Shown piece by piece: positions 23,910 to 33,092 of a stretch of DNA of 64,000 nucleotides. Origin of the DNA: DASXRU01 sp033856235 (GTDB taxonomy: Bacteria; Acidobacteriota; Blastocatellia; Pyrinomonadales; Pyrinomonadaceae); contig JAWVFI010000078.1 of assembly GCA_033856235.1 (NCBI GenBank), positions 62,001 to 126,000 on the forward strand. Reading direction: 5' to 3'. Each line of letters opens with the position of its first letter. Positions within the stretch are counted from its first letter, which is position 1. The notes beneath the pieces were generated by a model, which made no database searches, was not told where the DNA came from, and saw only the letters and a list, made by a program, of their open reading frames with translations. A program made the position numbers and the translations under genes.

Positions 23910-24549
23910 CTTACCGGAAAAGTTTCCTGAGGATTGGCTTAAACAGCTAAAGGACGCTCTAAGACAGGACACTAGAAAAGCTCTATTGTGGACTCTTCTG
24001 GGAAGTTCTGTAGTTGCTTCAGTAGTTACCGCAGGGGCTAATATGATCCTGGAGACTATGAAACTGAATAACACCGCTGAGATAGAAAAGTATAAAGCGT
24101 GTTTGGATTTAAGAAGGGAAGAAGTGAAAGAACTCCGTACGGTTTATTCGACCGTAGCGCAAAAGCTTCGCCAGTTCGAGAAAGACTTCGACAACTGCCT
24201 TACGACGTGCGAAGACGCTTCCGACACCCGTAAGAAGAAGCGACAGAGTCCGCGCGATGCATATGATGCACTTATTGCGGCGGCAAAGGGCTTGGCTGAG
24301 ATACAAGCGTTAGCAAGAGATACGAGAGTCAGTGCCGATCTTAGGTCAAGCTTGCTTGATATGAATGAACGAGTGATAAGAAATATTTCCGCGACGTTGG
24401 ACAATGACCGTCAGCTCGCAAAGATTGACAAGCTCCCTGAATTTGTAGCCTCAGGAAGAACTGATCTTCAGCCTAAGATAGTTCAAATCAAGGTTCAAAT
24501 GGAGACGGCGACTAAGTCCTTGAAAGCCGAGTCCTGTAATTCAAACTAA
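23893..24549 (+). CDS. Membrane-anchored coiled-coil protein of unknown function
   Basis: 218 residues. A short cytoplasmic N-terminus and one transmembrane helix (ALLWTLLGSSVVASVVTAG, about residues 30-50) lead to a long helical, charged region with a likely coiled coil (EIEKYKACLDLRREEVKEL). No family is recognised. It overlaps the 3' end of the secreted-protein gene by 17 bp and shares its AT-rich codon use. Confidence 0.65.
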   Translation: MPTNNNLPEKFPEDWLKQLKDALRQDTRKALLWTLLGSSVVASVVTAGANMILETMKLNNTAEIEKYKACLDLRREEVKELRTVYSTVAQKLRQFEKDFDNCLTTCEDASDTRKKKRQSPRDAYDALIAAAKGLAEIQALARDTRVSADLRSSLLDMNERVIRNISATLDNDRQLAKIDKLPEFVASGRTDLQPKIVQIKVQMETATKSLKAESCNSN

Positions 24550-24699
24550 TCTTCAAAACCGCTCACAACTCCTCGGATTTCTGAGCGCACCTTTCCGACT
24601 GCAGCTGCCCAATCCTCTCGTTTCATATAGATCGTTCTCTGATTAGAATCTTTCCCTTGAAACCTTCCTACCTTTCCGTCTATTCTCCACGCAGTCCCA

Positions 24700-25992
24700 A
24701 TGGCCAAAAAAAATCTACTAGCCGTGATTCTGGGCGGAGGCGCCGGGTCGCGCTTGTTCCCTTTAACGTCGCAGCGCTCTAAACCCGCCGTTCCGCTGGG
24801 CGGGAAATATCGTCTGGTCGATGTTCCTATTTCCAACTGCATTAACTCCGATGTGATTCGCATCTTTGTGCTGACACAGTACAACTCTGCTTCGCTTAAC
24901 CGGCACATCGCGCAGACTTATCGCTTCTCTCCTTTTGCCGAAGCCTTCGTGGAAATTCTGGCGGCGGAACAAACACCGGAAAGTCCGCAGTGGTTTCAGG
25001 GAACGGCCGACGCGGTGCGCCAGGTTCTGCCGCATATCAGCGACTGGGGCATCGACACGCTTTTGATTCTGTCCGGCGATCATCTGTATCGGATGGACTA
25101 TCGCGAATTCCTGAAACGTCACTACGAAACTGAAGCGGACGTGACCGTGTCCGTGATTCCCTGCTCGCCCCAAGCGGCATCGGAGTTTGGCCTGCTGAAG
25201 ACCGACGCCAGCGGTCGTATCATCGAGTTCAGCGAGAAGCCCACCGGCGATGCCCTCGCGGCGATGCGCGTCGATACAACCAGCCTGGGTTTGGATGCTC
25301 AACAGGCGGCGGCTCGGCCGTTCCTGGCCTCGATGGGAATTTATGTTTTCAAGTACGATCGGTTGGCCCAGCTTTTGAGAGACGACAGCTCGCGTCTGGA
25401 TTTCGGCCGCGAAGTGATCCCGGCGGCCATAAAATCAGGGCCGGTCCAGGCTTTCATGTTCGATGGCTATTGGGAAGACATTGGAACGATTGGCGCTTTC
25501 TACAAAGCCAATTTGGATATGACTTCCAAGATTCCGCCTTTCAATCTCTTCGACGCCGAAGCGCCATTGTTTACCAGGGGCCGCTATCTCCCGCCCTCGA
25601 AGATGGACGAATGCGAAATCAGCGATTCGATAGTCAGCGACGGCTGCATCATTAACGGGGCGAAAATCAATCAGTGTGTGATCGGATTGCGCAGCCGTAT
25701 TGGCGCCGGGGCGCGCATCGATGCTTCATACATCATGGGCGCTGACTATTACCAGTCGCTCGAAGAATTGCGGGACGATCATCTGGCGGGACGACCTCGC
25801 GTGGGCATCGGCGAGCGTTCGGTGATCAATCGTGCCATCGTGGACAAGAACGCGCGCATCGGCGCCGGCGTCCAGCTGGTGAATGAAGCCGGCATCGAAA
25901 ACGCTGACGGCCCTGACGGCAGTTATTACATACGAGACCGAATCATCATCGTGCCGAAGAATGCCGTGGTTAAGGACGGCACGGTCGTTTAA
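24700..25992 (+). CDS. glgC: Glucose-1-phosphate adenylyltransferase
   Basis: 430 residues, the usual GlgC length. The nucleotidyltransferase domain opens VILGGGAGSRLFPLT and SKPAVPLGGKYRLVD, with the catalytic ILSGDHLYRMDY and the sugar-phosphate site IEFSEKPTG. A left-handed beta-helix C-terminal domain follows (VIGLRSRIGAGARI, NRAIVDKNARIGAG). It makes ADP-glucose for glycogen synthesis in the cytoplasm and is usually controlled allosterically by glycolytic intermediates. No other glycogen gene is adjacent. Confidence 0.97.
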   Translation: MAKKNLLAVILGGGAGSRLFPLTSQRSKPAVPLGGKYRLVDVPISNCINSDVIRIFVLTQYNSASLNRHIAQTYRFSPFAEAFVEILAAEQTPESPQWFQGTADAVRQVLPHISDWGIDTLLILSGDHLYRMDYREFLKRHYETEADVTVSVIPCSPQAASEFGLLKTDASGRIIEFSEKPTGDALAAMRVDTTSLGLDAQQAAARPFLASMGIYVFKYDRLAQLLRDDSSRLDFGREVIPAAIKSGPVQAFMFDGYWEDIGTIGAFYKANLDMTSKIPPFNLFDAEAPLFTRGRYLPPSKMDECEISDSIVSDGCIINGAKINQCVIGLRSRIGAGARIDASYIMGADYYQSLEELRDDHLAGRPRVGIGERSVINRAIVDKNARIGAGVQLVNEAGIENADGPDGSYYIRDRIIIVPKNAVVKDGTVV

Positions 25993-26013
25993 GCAAAAAC
26001 AAACGCCCTAATT

Positions 26014-26086
26014 TGTAACGCAAACTGTTAGTTTGCGATGGTGAGGAACGATTCAGGGCGCGCGCAAACTAACAGTTTGCGTTACA
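26014..26086. repeat. Inverted repeat of the GCAAACT/AGTTTGC family
   Basis: Arms TGTAACGCAAACTGTTAG and CTAACAGTTTGCGTTACA are perfectly complementary. A near-identical copy at 26393-26460 lies on the other side of the next small gene. Confidence 0.9.
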
Positions 26087-26097
26087 GAGAATAAAAA

Positions 26098-26355
26098 ATG
26101 GCTCGAGGCTGGGAAAGCAAAAGCGTCGAAGCGCAACAGGAGGGGGCAGTGGATCGCCCTTCGGAGTCATCCGCCTCCGCCCGAGACCACTCACCGGAAG
26201 CTCGCGCGAGGCGAGAACGCCTACTGTCCCTGCGCATGTCTCGCACGCGCATGCTGCAACAACTGGAAACCGCCACCCACCCCAGACATCGCGAAATGCT
26301 GCAAAAGGCCCTGGGAACAATCGAAGCTGAGCTGGAACACGAAAGCGAAAGCTAG
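26098..26355 (+). CDS. Small charged protein of unknown function
   Basis: 85 residues. An acidic, serine-rich N-terminus is followed by a helical stretch RLLSLRMSRTRMLQQLETAT and HREMLQKALGTIEAELEHE, which could form a helical hairpin or coiled coil. No family is recognised. The gene is bracketed by two copies of the same inverted repeat (26014-26086 and 26393-26460). Confidence 0.5.
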   Translation: MARGWESKSVEAQQEGAVDRPSESSASARDHSPEARARRERLLSLRMSRTRMLQQLETATHPRHREMLQKALGTIEAELEHESES

Positions 26356-26392
26356 CGTATATATTCTCAGCAGTCGTTCCAGGTTCGTTTAT

Positions 26393-26460
26393 GTAATGCA
26401 AACTGTTAGTTTGCGACCTGGCCAGGGATTCAACGATCGCAAACTGACAGTTTGCGTTAC
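26393..26460. repeat. Inverted repeat, GCAAACT/AGTTTGC family
   Basis: Arms GTAATGCAAACTGTTAGTTT and AAACTGACAGTTTGCGTTAC are complementary with few mismatches. Same family as 26014-26086. Confidence 0.88.
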
Positions 26461-26475
26461 GCGGAGGTTTTGTAG

Positions 26476-27342
26476 ATGAGAACCAGAATTTCACCCGATG
26501 CGCGGCCACAAGCAGTGACGCTTCTAATAGCCGCCACTCTTTCCATAGCGCTCTGGTTCATTCCTTACGCGGAGATGCTAACGTATCCATTCCGCATTTT
26601 TGTCACCTTCATCCATGAAGGCGGACATGCCATCGCTGCTCTGCTGACGGGTAATTCCGTGGCCAGCATGAGCGTGGCGATGAACGCGAGCGGTGAAACG
26701 TACACCACGCAGGGCGGCAGGTTGGCGCAAATGTTCGTAGCCAGCGCCGGCTATATTGGCGCTATGGCGTACGGCGCTTTGTTACTCGTGTTAATTCGCC
26801 GTGCGGTTGCCGCGCGCATCGTGTTGCTCGGATCGGCAGTGCTGATCTTCGGTCTGACACTCATTTTTGGATTGATTAAGCCGCTGATGTCGGGCGTTTC
26901 CGGCGCCCTCGCAGGCGTGCCGTTTACTTTGCTTGCAGGAGTCTTACTGGCAGCAGGTCTGTTCGCGATCGCCAGGTTTACCAAGCCACGCGTGGCGATG
27001 TTTTTTGTCAGCCTGCTGGCAGTGCAATGCGTCCTGAACGCGTTGCTGGATTTGAAAACGGTCTTCTTTCTCTCGTCGCCGTTTGCACCCAGCGTTCCTA
27101 CCGATGCGGTGAACATGGCTAAGGCCACCGGCCTGCCGGCGTTGCTCTGGGCGGTAGTCTGGATCGGCGCTGCAATTACGATGTTGGTGATAGCGATGCG
27201 CTTTTATGTAGTCAGGGGACGCGACAATTTGTTCCAGCCCGACCTTTCATTCCCCCAGATGCCGGTGATCGACATCCCTCGCGATTTAGCTGCCGGCACC
27301 CCCGCATCGTTGAGCCCGGCCAGCAAGAGCCACAGCGTCTGA
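26476..27342 (+). CDS. M50B-type membrane metallopeptidase
   Basis: 288 residues with about six hydrophobic segments. The HExxH-like zinc motif reads IHEGGHAIAALLTG (about residue 48), the variant HEGGH typical of the peptidase M50B-like family. GGAGG precedes the ATG. Such proteins are predicted intramembrane or membrane-associated proteases of unknown substrate. A short proline-rich cytoplasmic tail ends the protein. It appears to be monocistronic. Confidence 0.82.
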   Translation: MRTRISPDARPQAVTLLIAATLSIALWFIPYAEMLTYPFRIFVTFIHEGGHAIAALLTGNSVASMSVAMNASGETYTTQGGRLAQMFVASAGYIGAMAYGALLLVLIRRAVAARIVLLGSAVLIFGLTLIFGLIKPLMSGVSGALAGVPFTLLAGVLLAAGLFAIARFTKPRVAMFFVSLLAVQCVLNALLDLKTVFFLSSPFAPSVPTDAVNMAKATGLPALLWAVVWIGAAITMLVIAMRFYVVRGRDNLFQPDLSFPQMPVIDIPRDLAAGTPASLSPASKSHSV

Positions 27343-27361
27343 GTCTCGAAGTTCAACGGAT

Positions 27362-27432
27362 GTTTAGCGGCGGGCTACTGCCCGCCGGCTCCCTGAAATC
27401 CTAACTTGGCGGGCAGTAGCCCGCCTCTAAAC
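27362..27432. repeat. Inverted repeat between convergent genes
   Basis: Arms GTTTAGCGGCGGGCTACTG and CAGTAGCCCGCCTCTAAAC are complementary. It sits between the convergent M50B and TonB-receptor genes and could act as a bidirectional terminator, although no T-run follows. Confidence 0.85.
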
Positions 27433-27453
27433 GGTCAAGAGTTTCACTCTTCC

Positions 27454-30400
27454 TCAAAAAATAAATCGCACCTGCACCTGGAACATCCTAGGCGGATCGA
27501 TGTTCGCGAACGCCGGGATGGCGTGCCCATCCGCGCCTATCGCGTTGGCGGCGGTGAACTGACCAAAAGTCGAGACCGGTGTGTCGCCAGTGCCGAAAAC
27601 CGTTACGCCGCGGCCGAGGAAGTTTCCGTGATTGAAGATATTGAAACCCTCCAGCCTGAGTAACAGGCTCTTGCCTTCAGAGATCCTGATGCGATTCTCA
27701 ATGAAGATCGCGACGTCGGACGTCGGCGTACCGCGAAACGCCGACTTTGGCATTATGCTGCCATTGATCAGGGGCCGGTCGTTGTTCGCACCGTCGCCAT
27801 TGTTATCAATACCAGTAGTAGCGTTGAAAGGCCGCGCCGACGCGAGTTGTGTCAGCGTCCCGGCCGTGAAGTTGTACGGGAACCGGTAGGTGAAAGTAAT
27901 GACTGCGCGGTGCCGTTGATCGACCACGCTCGGGCCGCGTTCTTCCTCGCCCAGCCGCGCGATGTTGCTTTCGTTTGGACCAATGCCATTGCCATCCGGC
28001 TCGGTGGTGTTGGTTGCCTTGGACAAGGTGTAGCTGAGGGCAGCGTATATTTTCCGGTGGCCACGATAGGTGATCTGCGTCTGCAATCCGTTGTAATCGG
28101 CGACGCCGAAGTTCGTCAACACATTTACCTGACGCACGCCACCGGCTACCGGCACGATTGGCCGTGTGTTGTTCGCCGCGGTGACGCTTCTGGTGGGATT
28201 GAGTGCCGTGCGAGTATCGAAGGGCGTCGGAGCATTCAAATCAACGGTGCGATCGATGTTGCTCAAATGCTGGTGGACGTAGTCTCCGCCGACGAACAAC
28301 CCCTTGACGACTTCGCGCTCGGCGCCAATGGATATCACCTGGCTACGTGGATTTACCAACGCGTCCGGATAATTCGGCAGCAGGTCGAAGTTCAGACCAT
28401 ACTTCGTAAACTGGGTGCGGTAGAAGTCGCGCAGACCTGCCTTAATGACGATGTCGCGAAACGGCAATTGCGTCGGCAGCAGCGTCCTCGGATCAAATGA
28501 AAGCGGCAAGCATGCCCCGGTCAGGCAAGTCGGGAAACCGAGTTGTCCGGGAATCGCGGTGTACGTAGTTAGACCATCGAGGCCGTTAACGAGATAACTG
28601 GCGACTGCATTGGATCGAATTTGCGTGTAATACATCCCGTAGCCGCCGCGAATTGAAGTGCGCGAGTCCCCACCCGGATGCCAACCAAAGCCGATGCGCG
28701 GCGCGAAGTTCTGCTTTGCGTCCGTCAAGGTCTGGCGGTCATAGCGAAGGCCGGCATCGATCGTCAGATCACGGCGCACGTGAATGCTGTCCTGCACAAA
28801 CGCCGTCAAAAGCCACTGCGGCAGCCGGTAGCTGTCAATCCCGAAACTGATCGGCTGCGTGTAATTCTGCACGTCGGCCAGGGTCAGCGACCCGAACGGT
28901 GCAGTGGTGGTGTTCTTGAAAGTAAACGTGCCCAGGATCGCGGTGCCCGGCTCGCTACCCGTGCCGCCAGAGGTGTGATGAATAACACTGCCCCCCAGCC
29001 GAAGGTAATGCTTGCCCAGCGACCACGACAGCGTGTCTCCGAATTGCACCTGATGGCTATAGACGTCAGAAGTTCGCGATTGTCCGATGGTAAACGGCAC
29101 GGCGCCGGCTCGGGTGTAGGTGGTTGAGAGATTCTGCGCTTCCCATAGCGTGACCGGATCGCCGTGCAGGTAAGCAAAGCGCGCTTCGTTAAGCAGCGTC
29201 GGACTGATGACCGCCGTATGATTCACCTGGGCCGTCCATGAACGGCGCGAATACCGGCGGGCGACGCTGGGAGCATTGGTGCCGCTGACAGCATCCTGCG
29301 GATTATCATCAAAGAAGCGATCGACATTCATGCGGAACATCAACGTCTGTTTCGACGTGAGCTTGTGGTCCACCCGGCCATCGAACAGGAACTGACGATA
29401 GTGACCGGTGTAGTCGAGATGACCATCCGCCGGCAACAGGAATGCGGGCAGTGTGGACGAAAGAAAAGTCGTGCGATTCTGCCGCGTGTAGTCTGCGGTA
29501 GCGAAGAAAAAGGTCTTGTCATTGATGATTGGCCCACCTATCGAGCCGGACACCTGGTTTAGCGCATCGGGTATATCCACGGGGTTGATGGCCTGCAAAT
29601 TGGCGGGCGCAACACAAGCGGGAACCGATGGCGGACAGTAACCTTTGGTCGAGAATGACTTCGCCTGCCAATTGCCACCCGGCCGGACTAATAACACGCC
29701 TTCGCCGTCAAAGGCATTGGTCCCGGATTTCGTGACAATGTTTAGTGCCGGACCAGAGGTCCAACCGAACTCGGAAGAAAACGCGTTCGAGAGAATTGTG
29801 ATTTCCTGAATGGCGCCGATCGGTACTGTGGCAATCGCCGTCTGCCGGCCCCAGCCCTCGTCGTTGTTCGCGCCGTCGAGTGTGAAGGTGGTCGCCCGGC
29901 GTGATCCGACCCCGGTGATGAAGTAGGTCGCGTTAACGAATAAATCTCCAGTGCCCTTGCCCTGGCGGAACGCGGAATTCAGCAGCGGCAGCGAGGTGGA
30001 CTTGCGACCAAGAATCGGAGTCTCGTCGATGGTCGGACTATCGAGGCGGCGGCCAATTTGCGCATCGGCGCGCACGCCTTCAGTCGTTCCGTATACGGTG
30101 ACCTCGGCTTTTTCCGAGCCTACTGACAATGTCACATTCAGAGTCGCAGCCTCGCCTGAACGCAGCGAGATGTCTTTCCGCTCTTCGACACCGAATCCTT
30201 CGCGAGCGACGCTGACGGTGTAGGTTCCGGTTAAAGGCAGCGCTGAAATTGTGGCCCGGCCGTCAGTTCCGGAAAGCACTTCGCGCAGGGCGCCGGTGGC
30301 GTTGTTTACCACTGAAACTTTCGCGTCCTTTACCACCGCACCGTTTTGATCGACGACCACGACGATCACCGTTGCAGTGTTTGGAGACTGCGCGATAACC

Positions 30401-30468
30401 GGCGCTGCGATGAAGGTCAATAGCGCCATCAAGAGCAGCGGCCAACGGAATAGACTTCTGGTTGTCAC
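27454..30468 (-). CDS. TonB-dependent receptor, Oar-like, with carboxypeptidase-regulatory domain
   Basis: 1004 residues from a GTG start with GAGGAG upstream. A signal peptide (LLMALLTFIAAPVIA) precedes a carboxypeptidase-regulatory-like domain (about 30-115, VVVVDQNGAVVKDAKVSVVN). Next come a plug-like region with FTLDGANNDEGWGRQ and a long beta-barrel ending MFQVQVRFIF, with the terminal Phe of outer-membrane proteins. Oar-like receptors are abundant in Acidobacteriota; substrates are usually unknown and may be peptides or glycans. The gene stands alone. Confidence 0.92.
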   Translation of the reverse strand: MTTRSLFRWPLLLMALLTFIAAPVIAQSPNTATVIVVVVDQNGAVVKDAKVSVVNNATGALREVLSGTDGRATISALPLTGTYTVSVAREGFGVEERKDISLRSGEAATLNVTLSVGSEKAEVTVYGTTEGVRADAQIGRRLDSPTIDETPILGRKSTSLPLLNSAFRQGKGTGDLFVNATYFITGVGSRRATTFTLDGANNDEGWGRQTAIATVPIGAIQEITILSNAFSSEFGWTSGPALNIVTKSGTNAFDGEGVLLVRPGGNWQAKSFSTKGYCPPSVPACVAPANLQAINPVDIPDALNQVSGSIGGPIINDKTFFFATADYTRQNRTTFLSSTLPAFLLPADGHLDYTGHYRQFLFDGRVDHKLTSKQTLMFRMNVDRFFDDNPQDAVSGTNAPSVARRYSRRSWTAQVNHTAVISPTLLNEARFAYLHGDPVTLWEAQNLSTTYTRAGAVPFTIGQSRTSDVYSHQVQFGDTLSWSLGKHYLRLGGSVIHHTSGGTGSEPGTAILGTFTFKNTTTAPFGSLTLADVQNYTQPISFGIDSYRLPQWLLTAFVQDSIHVRRDLTIDAGLRYDRQTLTDAKQNFAPRIGFGWHPGGDSRTSIRGGYGMYYTQIRSNAVASYLVNGLDGLTTYTAIPGQLGFPTCLTGACLPLSFDPRTLLPTQLPFRDIVIKAGLRDFYRTQFTKYGLNFDLLPNYPDALVNPRSQVISIGAEREVVKGLFVGGDYVHQHLSNIDRTVDLNAPTPFDTRTALNPTRSVTAANNTRPIVPVAGGVRQVNVLTNFGVADYNGLQTQITYRGHRKIYAALSYTLSKATNTTEPDGNGIGPNESNIARLGEEERGPSVVDQRHRAVITFTYRFPYNFTAGTLTQLASARPFNATTGIDNNGDGANNDRPLINGSIMPKSAFRGTPTSDVAIFIENRIRISEGKSLLLRLEGFNIFNHGNFLGRGVTVFGTGDTPVSTFGQFTAANAIGADGHAIPAFANIDPPRMFQVQVRFIF

Positions 30469-30621
30469 TTTGATCTCCTCGTCATTTTTGTGGGCTTAAG
30501 CCCAATCGCTCGGCATTGACGCGATAGATAATCCGCAGTCTTAGAAACCAATTACTCTACGAGCAGGCCAGAATTACTACCAGCACTCGTAATAGTTGCG
30601 AGCAAGCCGGCTATGCCGTCT

Positions 30622-30746
30622 GATGTGCGGAAAGGCTGCGCCTTTCCGGGCAAACTTCCTGAGGGTCGGGTTGCGCCCTGCCAATCGGGGCGCAGCCCGA
30701 ATCCTCGATTCCCGACTAACGGAAGGCCATAGGCCTTCCGCACATC
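30622..30746. repeat. Inverted repeat, GATGTGCGGAAAGG family
   Basis: Arms GATGTGCGGAAAGGC and GCCTTCCGCACATC bracket inner palindromes (GGAAAGGCTGCGCCTTTCC and GGAAGGCCATAGGCCTTCC). A shorter relative lies at 62313-62340. The 30469-30761 gap holds only this. Confidence 0.82.
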
Positions 30747-30761
30747 AAGCGGCTGAGCCGC

Positions 30762-31487
30762 CTACCGGCTGACGGTGTAGTCGTCAAAATAACTAACGCT
30801 ATCGGTCTTCGACCACACGCCCACACGCCCGGACACAGATTCAGCCAGAGTATAGTCCAACAAGTGTCGCCCATCGAGAGACGCTTGCAGGTTAGTGCCG
30901 TGCACCGAGATTTGTAGCGTGTGCCACGTATTCATTTGTAGCGGCACATTCTCGGAACCTTTCTTAACAAACTTTCGCTTACCCTGGTTGAACGTCCAGA
31001 GCACCACATTGTCTTCCTTGCCATTGAAGCGCACTGCCAGGTAATCGCCATTCGGTTTCAAGTTGAAAAGGATTCCCGCGCATTGGTCCAACTGGCCGGC
31101 CACCAGTTTGAACCTAACGCTGATTTCGCCATCGTGAAAGTCATTGACATCCTTCGCCACGGCGTAGGGAAAGTAGGCGAAAGCCTTCACGTTATCGATG
31201 AATTCCTCGTGGCGCGAGCCGTAGATGGTCCGGGCCTTCCGCGCCAGCCCATCAGCCGGCTGGCCCCGCAACCACTGCCGGCCATCGACGGCGAAAACCT
31301 TCTTTCCGCCATCGTCAACCACGGACCAGTTGCCAACCACAGAAAGAAATTTTCCCGACTCGCGGCCAGGTTTTTCTTTTGACACATCAACTCGAACGTT
31401 GTGTGGATGGCTGCCTCGTTGGCCGGTGGCCGACTGCCCCGCGCCCGAAATAATCAGGGTAGCCAGCAATAACAAACGTAGTTTCAT
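30762..31487 (-). CDS. Secreted LamG/DUF1080-like carbohydrate-binding protein
   Basis: 241 residues from the ATG at 31487, with GAAAGGA upstream; the TTG at 31502 would overlap that site. A signal peptide (LRLLLLATLIISGAG) is followed by a concanavalin-like beta-sandwich: FHDGEISVRFKLVAGQLDQC, GDYLAVRFNGKEDNVVLW, LQMNTWHTLQISVHG and the closing GRVGVWSKTDSVSYFDDYTV. This is the layout of family-16-like or DUF1080 domains, which bind or cut polysaccharides. No catalytic pair is evident, so binding is as likely as hydrolysis. Confidence 0.78.
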   Translation of the reverse strand: MKLRLLLLATLIISGAGQSATGQRGSHPHNVRVDVSKEKPGRESGKFLSVVGNWSVVDDGGKKVFAVDGRQWLRGQPADGLARKARTIYGSRHEEFIDNVKAFAYFPYAVAKDVNDFHDGEISVRFKLVAGQLDQCAGILFNLKPNGDYLAVRFNGKEDNVVLWTFNQGKRKFVKKGSENVPLQMNTWHTLQISVHGTNLQASLDGRHLLDYTLAESVSGRVGVWSKTDSVSYFDDYTVSR

Positions 31488-31531
31488 TATCGTTCCTTTC
31501 AAGTCCCTTAGTTTTAGTTTCTCGTTCTATT

Positions 31532-31748
31532 CCTCTTCCTCTGGGAGGGGTTAGGGGAGGGCCTGTAACCAGACACGCCAAGTTGTTCCCAACGCGCGGC
31601 CTTGATGGCCGCGCGCCATCTGAGAGTGGCAATAATTCCTTCGTCGCACAAAAACATAACGTGTGGCGCGCGGCCATCGAGGCCGCGCGTGCTACAAGTA
31701 AAGACGGAACGCGCAAGCCCTCCCCTAACCCCTCCCAGAGGGCGGGGA
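31532..31748. repeat. Composite MITE-like element, copy 2 of 3
   Basis: Outer arms CTCTGGGAGGGGTTAGGGGA and TCCCCTAACCCCTCCCAGAG are perfectly complementary. Inside are GCGCGGCCTTGATGGCCGCG and GCGCGGCCATCGAGGCCGCG palindromes. Same family as 21166-21367 and 34097-34352. It fills the gap between the LamG-like gene and the ABC permease. Confidence 0.92.
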
Positions 31749-31778
31749 AAAACCTGAGATGAGGGCAATGCCTTCCTT

Positions 31779-33092
31779 TCATCTTCGTACTAACCACCAG
31801 GTCAGAATCGTCAGCAGCGGCCAGAGCGCATAGAAAATGCCCGCCGCCCACTTCGGCCGGGTCGCCAGCGGATACCCTGGGAAATCCTCCGTCTCAGCCC
31901 GCGCCGGAGCAACAATGTGCGCGAGGCCGTAGAGTTGTTCCAGCACCACCGGTTCAATGGTGGAACGCTCCATCACTTTTTGGTCCTTCAGCTGGTACCA
32001 GATCTCACCGTAATGCTCGTCGGCTCCTTCAAATAATCCGGTCTGACTGTTGGCTGCATAGTCAACTTCCAAATGCGGCAGGATGCGCCGGAGCTTTTTC
32101 ACGATGTTCTGATCGAGATCAGTTAGCCGAGGATCTTCGGGCGCCAAATAGACCGTCATGCGCAAATCGTCTTTGATCTGACTCAAGGCCAGTTCGTCGG
32201 CCACTGAAAAAGAGTTTCGACGATTCTCACTCAAGTCCCAACCCGCTCGCATCCCGCCAACCGCCACCATCGCGCCGGCAATAAGCACAATCAAAGCGCC
32301 GGTCGCCAACAATCGCGCGCGCAAACTGCGACCTGTATCCAGCCAGACCACTGCCAGCGCCAATCCGGCAATGATGACGGCCAGCATGACGATGACCGTG
32401 CTCAGTCGTAACATTCCCTGCTCAAAGAAACGTAAGGCCGCAGTGGGCGTGTAATTTGCGAGTTGCGCCAGCAAGCCCCCGCGTCCCGCGGCGATGAAAT
32501 CAATGGCCCATGTTCCGACGGTAAACCCGAGAGTCACGATCGCCGCGCTGGCCGCACTTTCCGCAATCGCCGCGGCGGCAACTCCGATAGCGCCGCTCAA
32601 CATCACCCGCAGCAGGTGACCCAACAGCAGGTTTCCGGTCTCCGGGCGATACAAGTGACCGCCGTAGATCTTCCACAAAGCCAGGGCCAATAACCCTGGC
32701 ACCAGGGCGATCAACCAGCCACCGAGCAATACCAATCCCTTGGCGAGAACTTTGCTGGGCAGGCTGCCGGGAAACTGCAGCGCCAACTTCAATCCACCGC
32801 TTTGCTTTTCGGAAGCAATCGCCCGGATAGCCACAAACGGAAACAACAGGGTCGCAGCCAGATCGTACGCTCCGAAAGTGGGGACCAGAATACCGTCAAG
32901 CGGAGTCAGACCCTGCGCCAGCGCCGCTGATCCGCCCCCCATGCCACTGGCCTCGGCATAGAGGTTCACGGCGATGATGAAGCCATGGCCCACGAGTGGC
33001 CCCATCATGATCAGCAGTAGCCAGAATGCGCGCGAAGCCATTAGCTCGCGCCATTCCTTGGATACCAGGAGAAGAAAGTTACGTGAGCGCAA
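31779..33092 (-). CDS. ABC-2 permease fused to a GldG-like periplasmic domain
   Basis: 437 residues. An N-terminal ABC-2 permease part has about six membrane helices (AFWLLLIMMGPLVGHGFIIA; LALWKIYGG; AIAESAASAAIVTLGF). A helix near 270 leads to a segment DLSENRRNSFSVADELAL and TVYLAPEDPRL, which resembles the start of GldG/ABC_transp_aux domains. A last membrane helix ends the protein. The start is a TTG at 33092 overlapping the ATPase gene by 14 bp, with AGAGGA upstream. It should form an exporter with the ATPase. GldFG-like systems are linked to gliding or polysaccharide export, but the substrate is unknown here. Confidence 0.8.
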   Translation of the reverse strand: MRSRNFLLLVSKEWRELMASRAFWLLLIMMGPLVGHGFIIAVNLYAEASGMGGGSAALAQGLTPLDGILVPTFGAYDLAATLLFPFVAIRAIASEKQSGGLKLALQFPGSLPSKVLAKGLVLLGGWLIALVPGLLALALWKIYGGHLYRPETGNLLLGHLLRVMLSGAIGVAAAAIAESAASAAIVTLGFTVGTWAIDFIAAGRGGLLAQLANYTPTAALRFFEQGMLRLSTVIVMLAVIIAGLALAVVWLDTGRSLRARLLATGALIVLIAGAMVAVGGMRAGWDLSENRRNSFSVADELALSQIKDDLRMTVYLAPEDPRLTDLDQNIVKKLRRILPHLEVDYAANSQTGLFEGADEHYGEIWYQLKDQKVMERSTIEPVVLEQLYGLAHIVAPARAETEDFPGYPLATRPKWAAGIFYALWPLLTILTWWLVRR

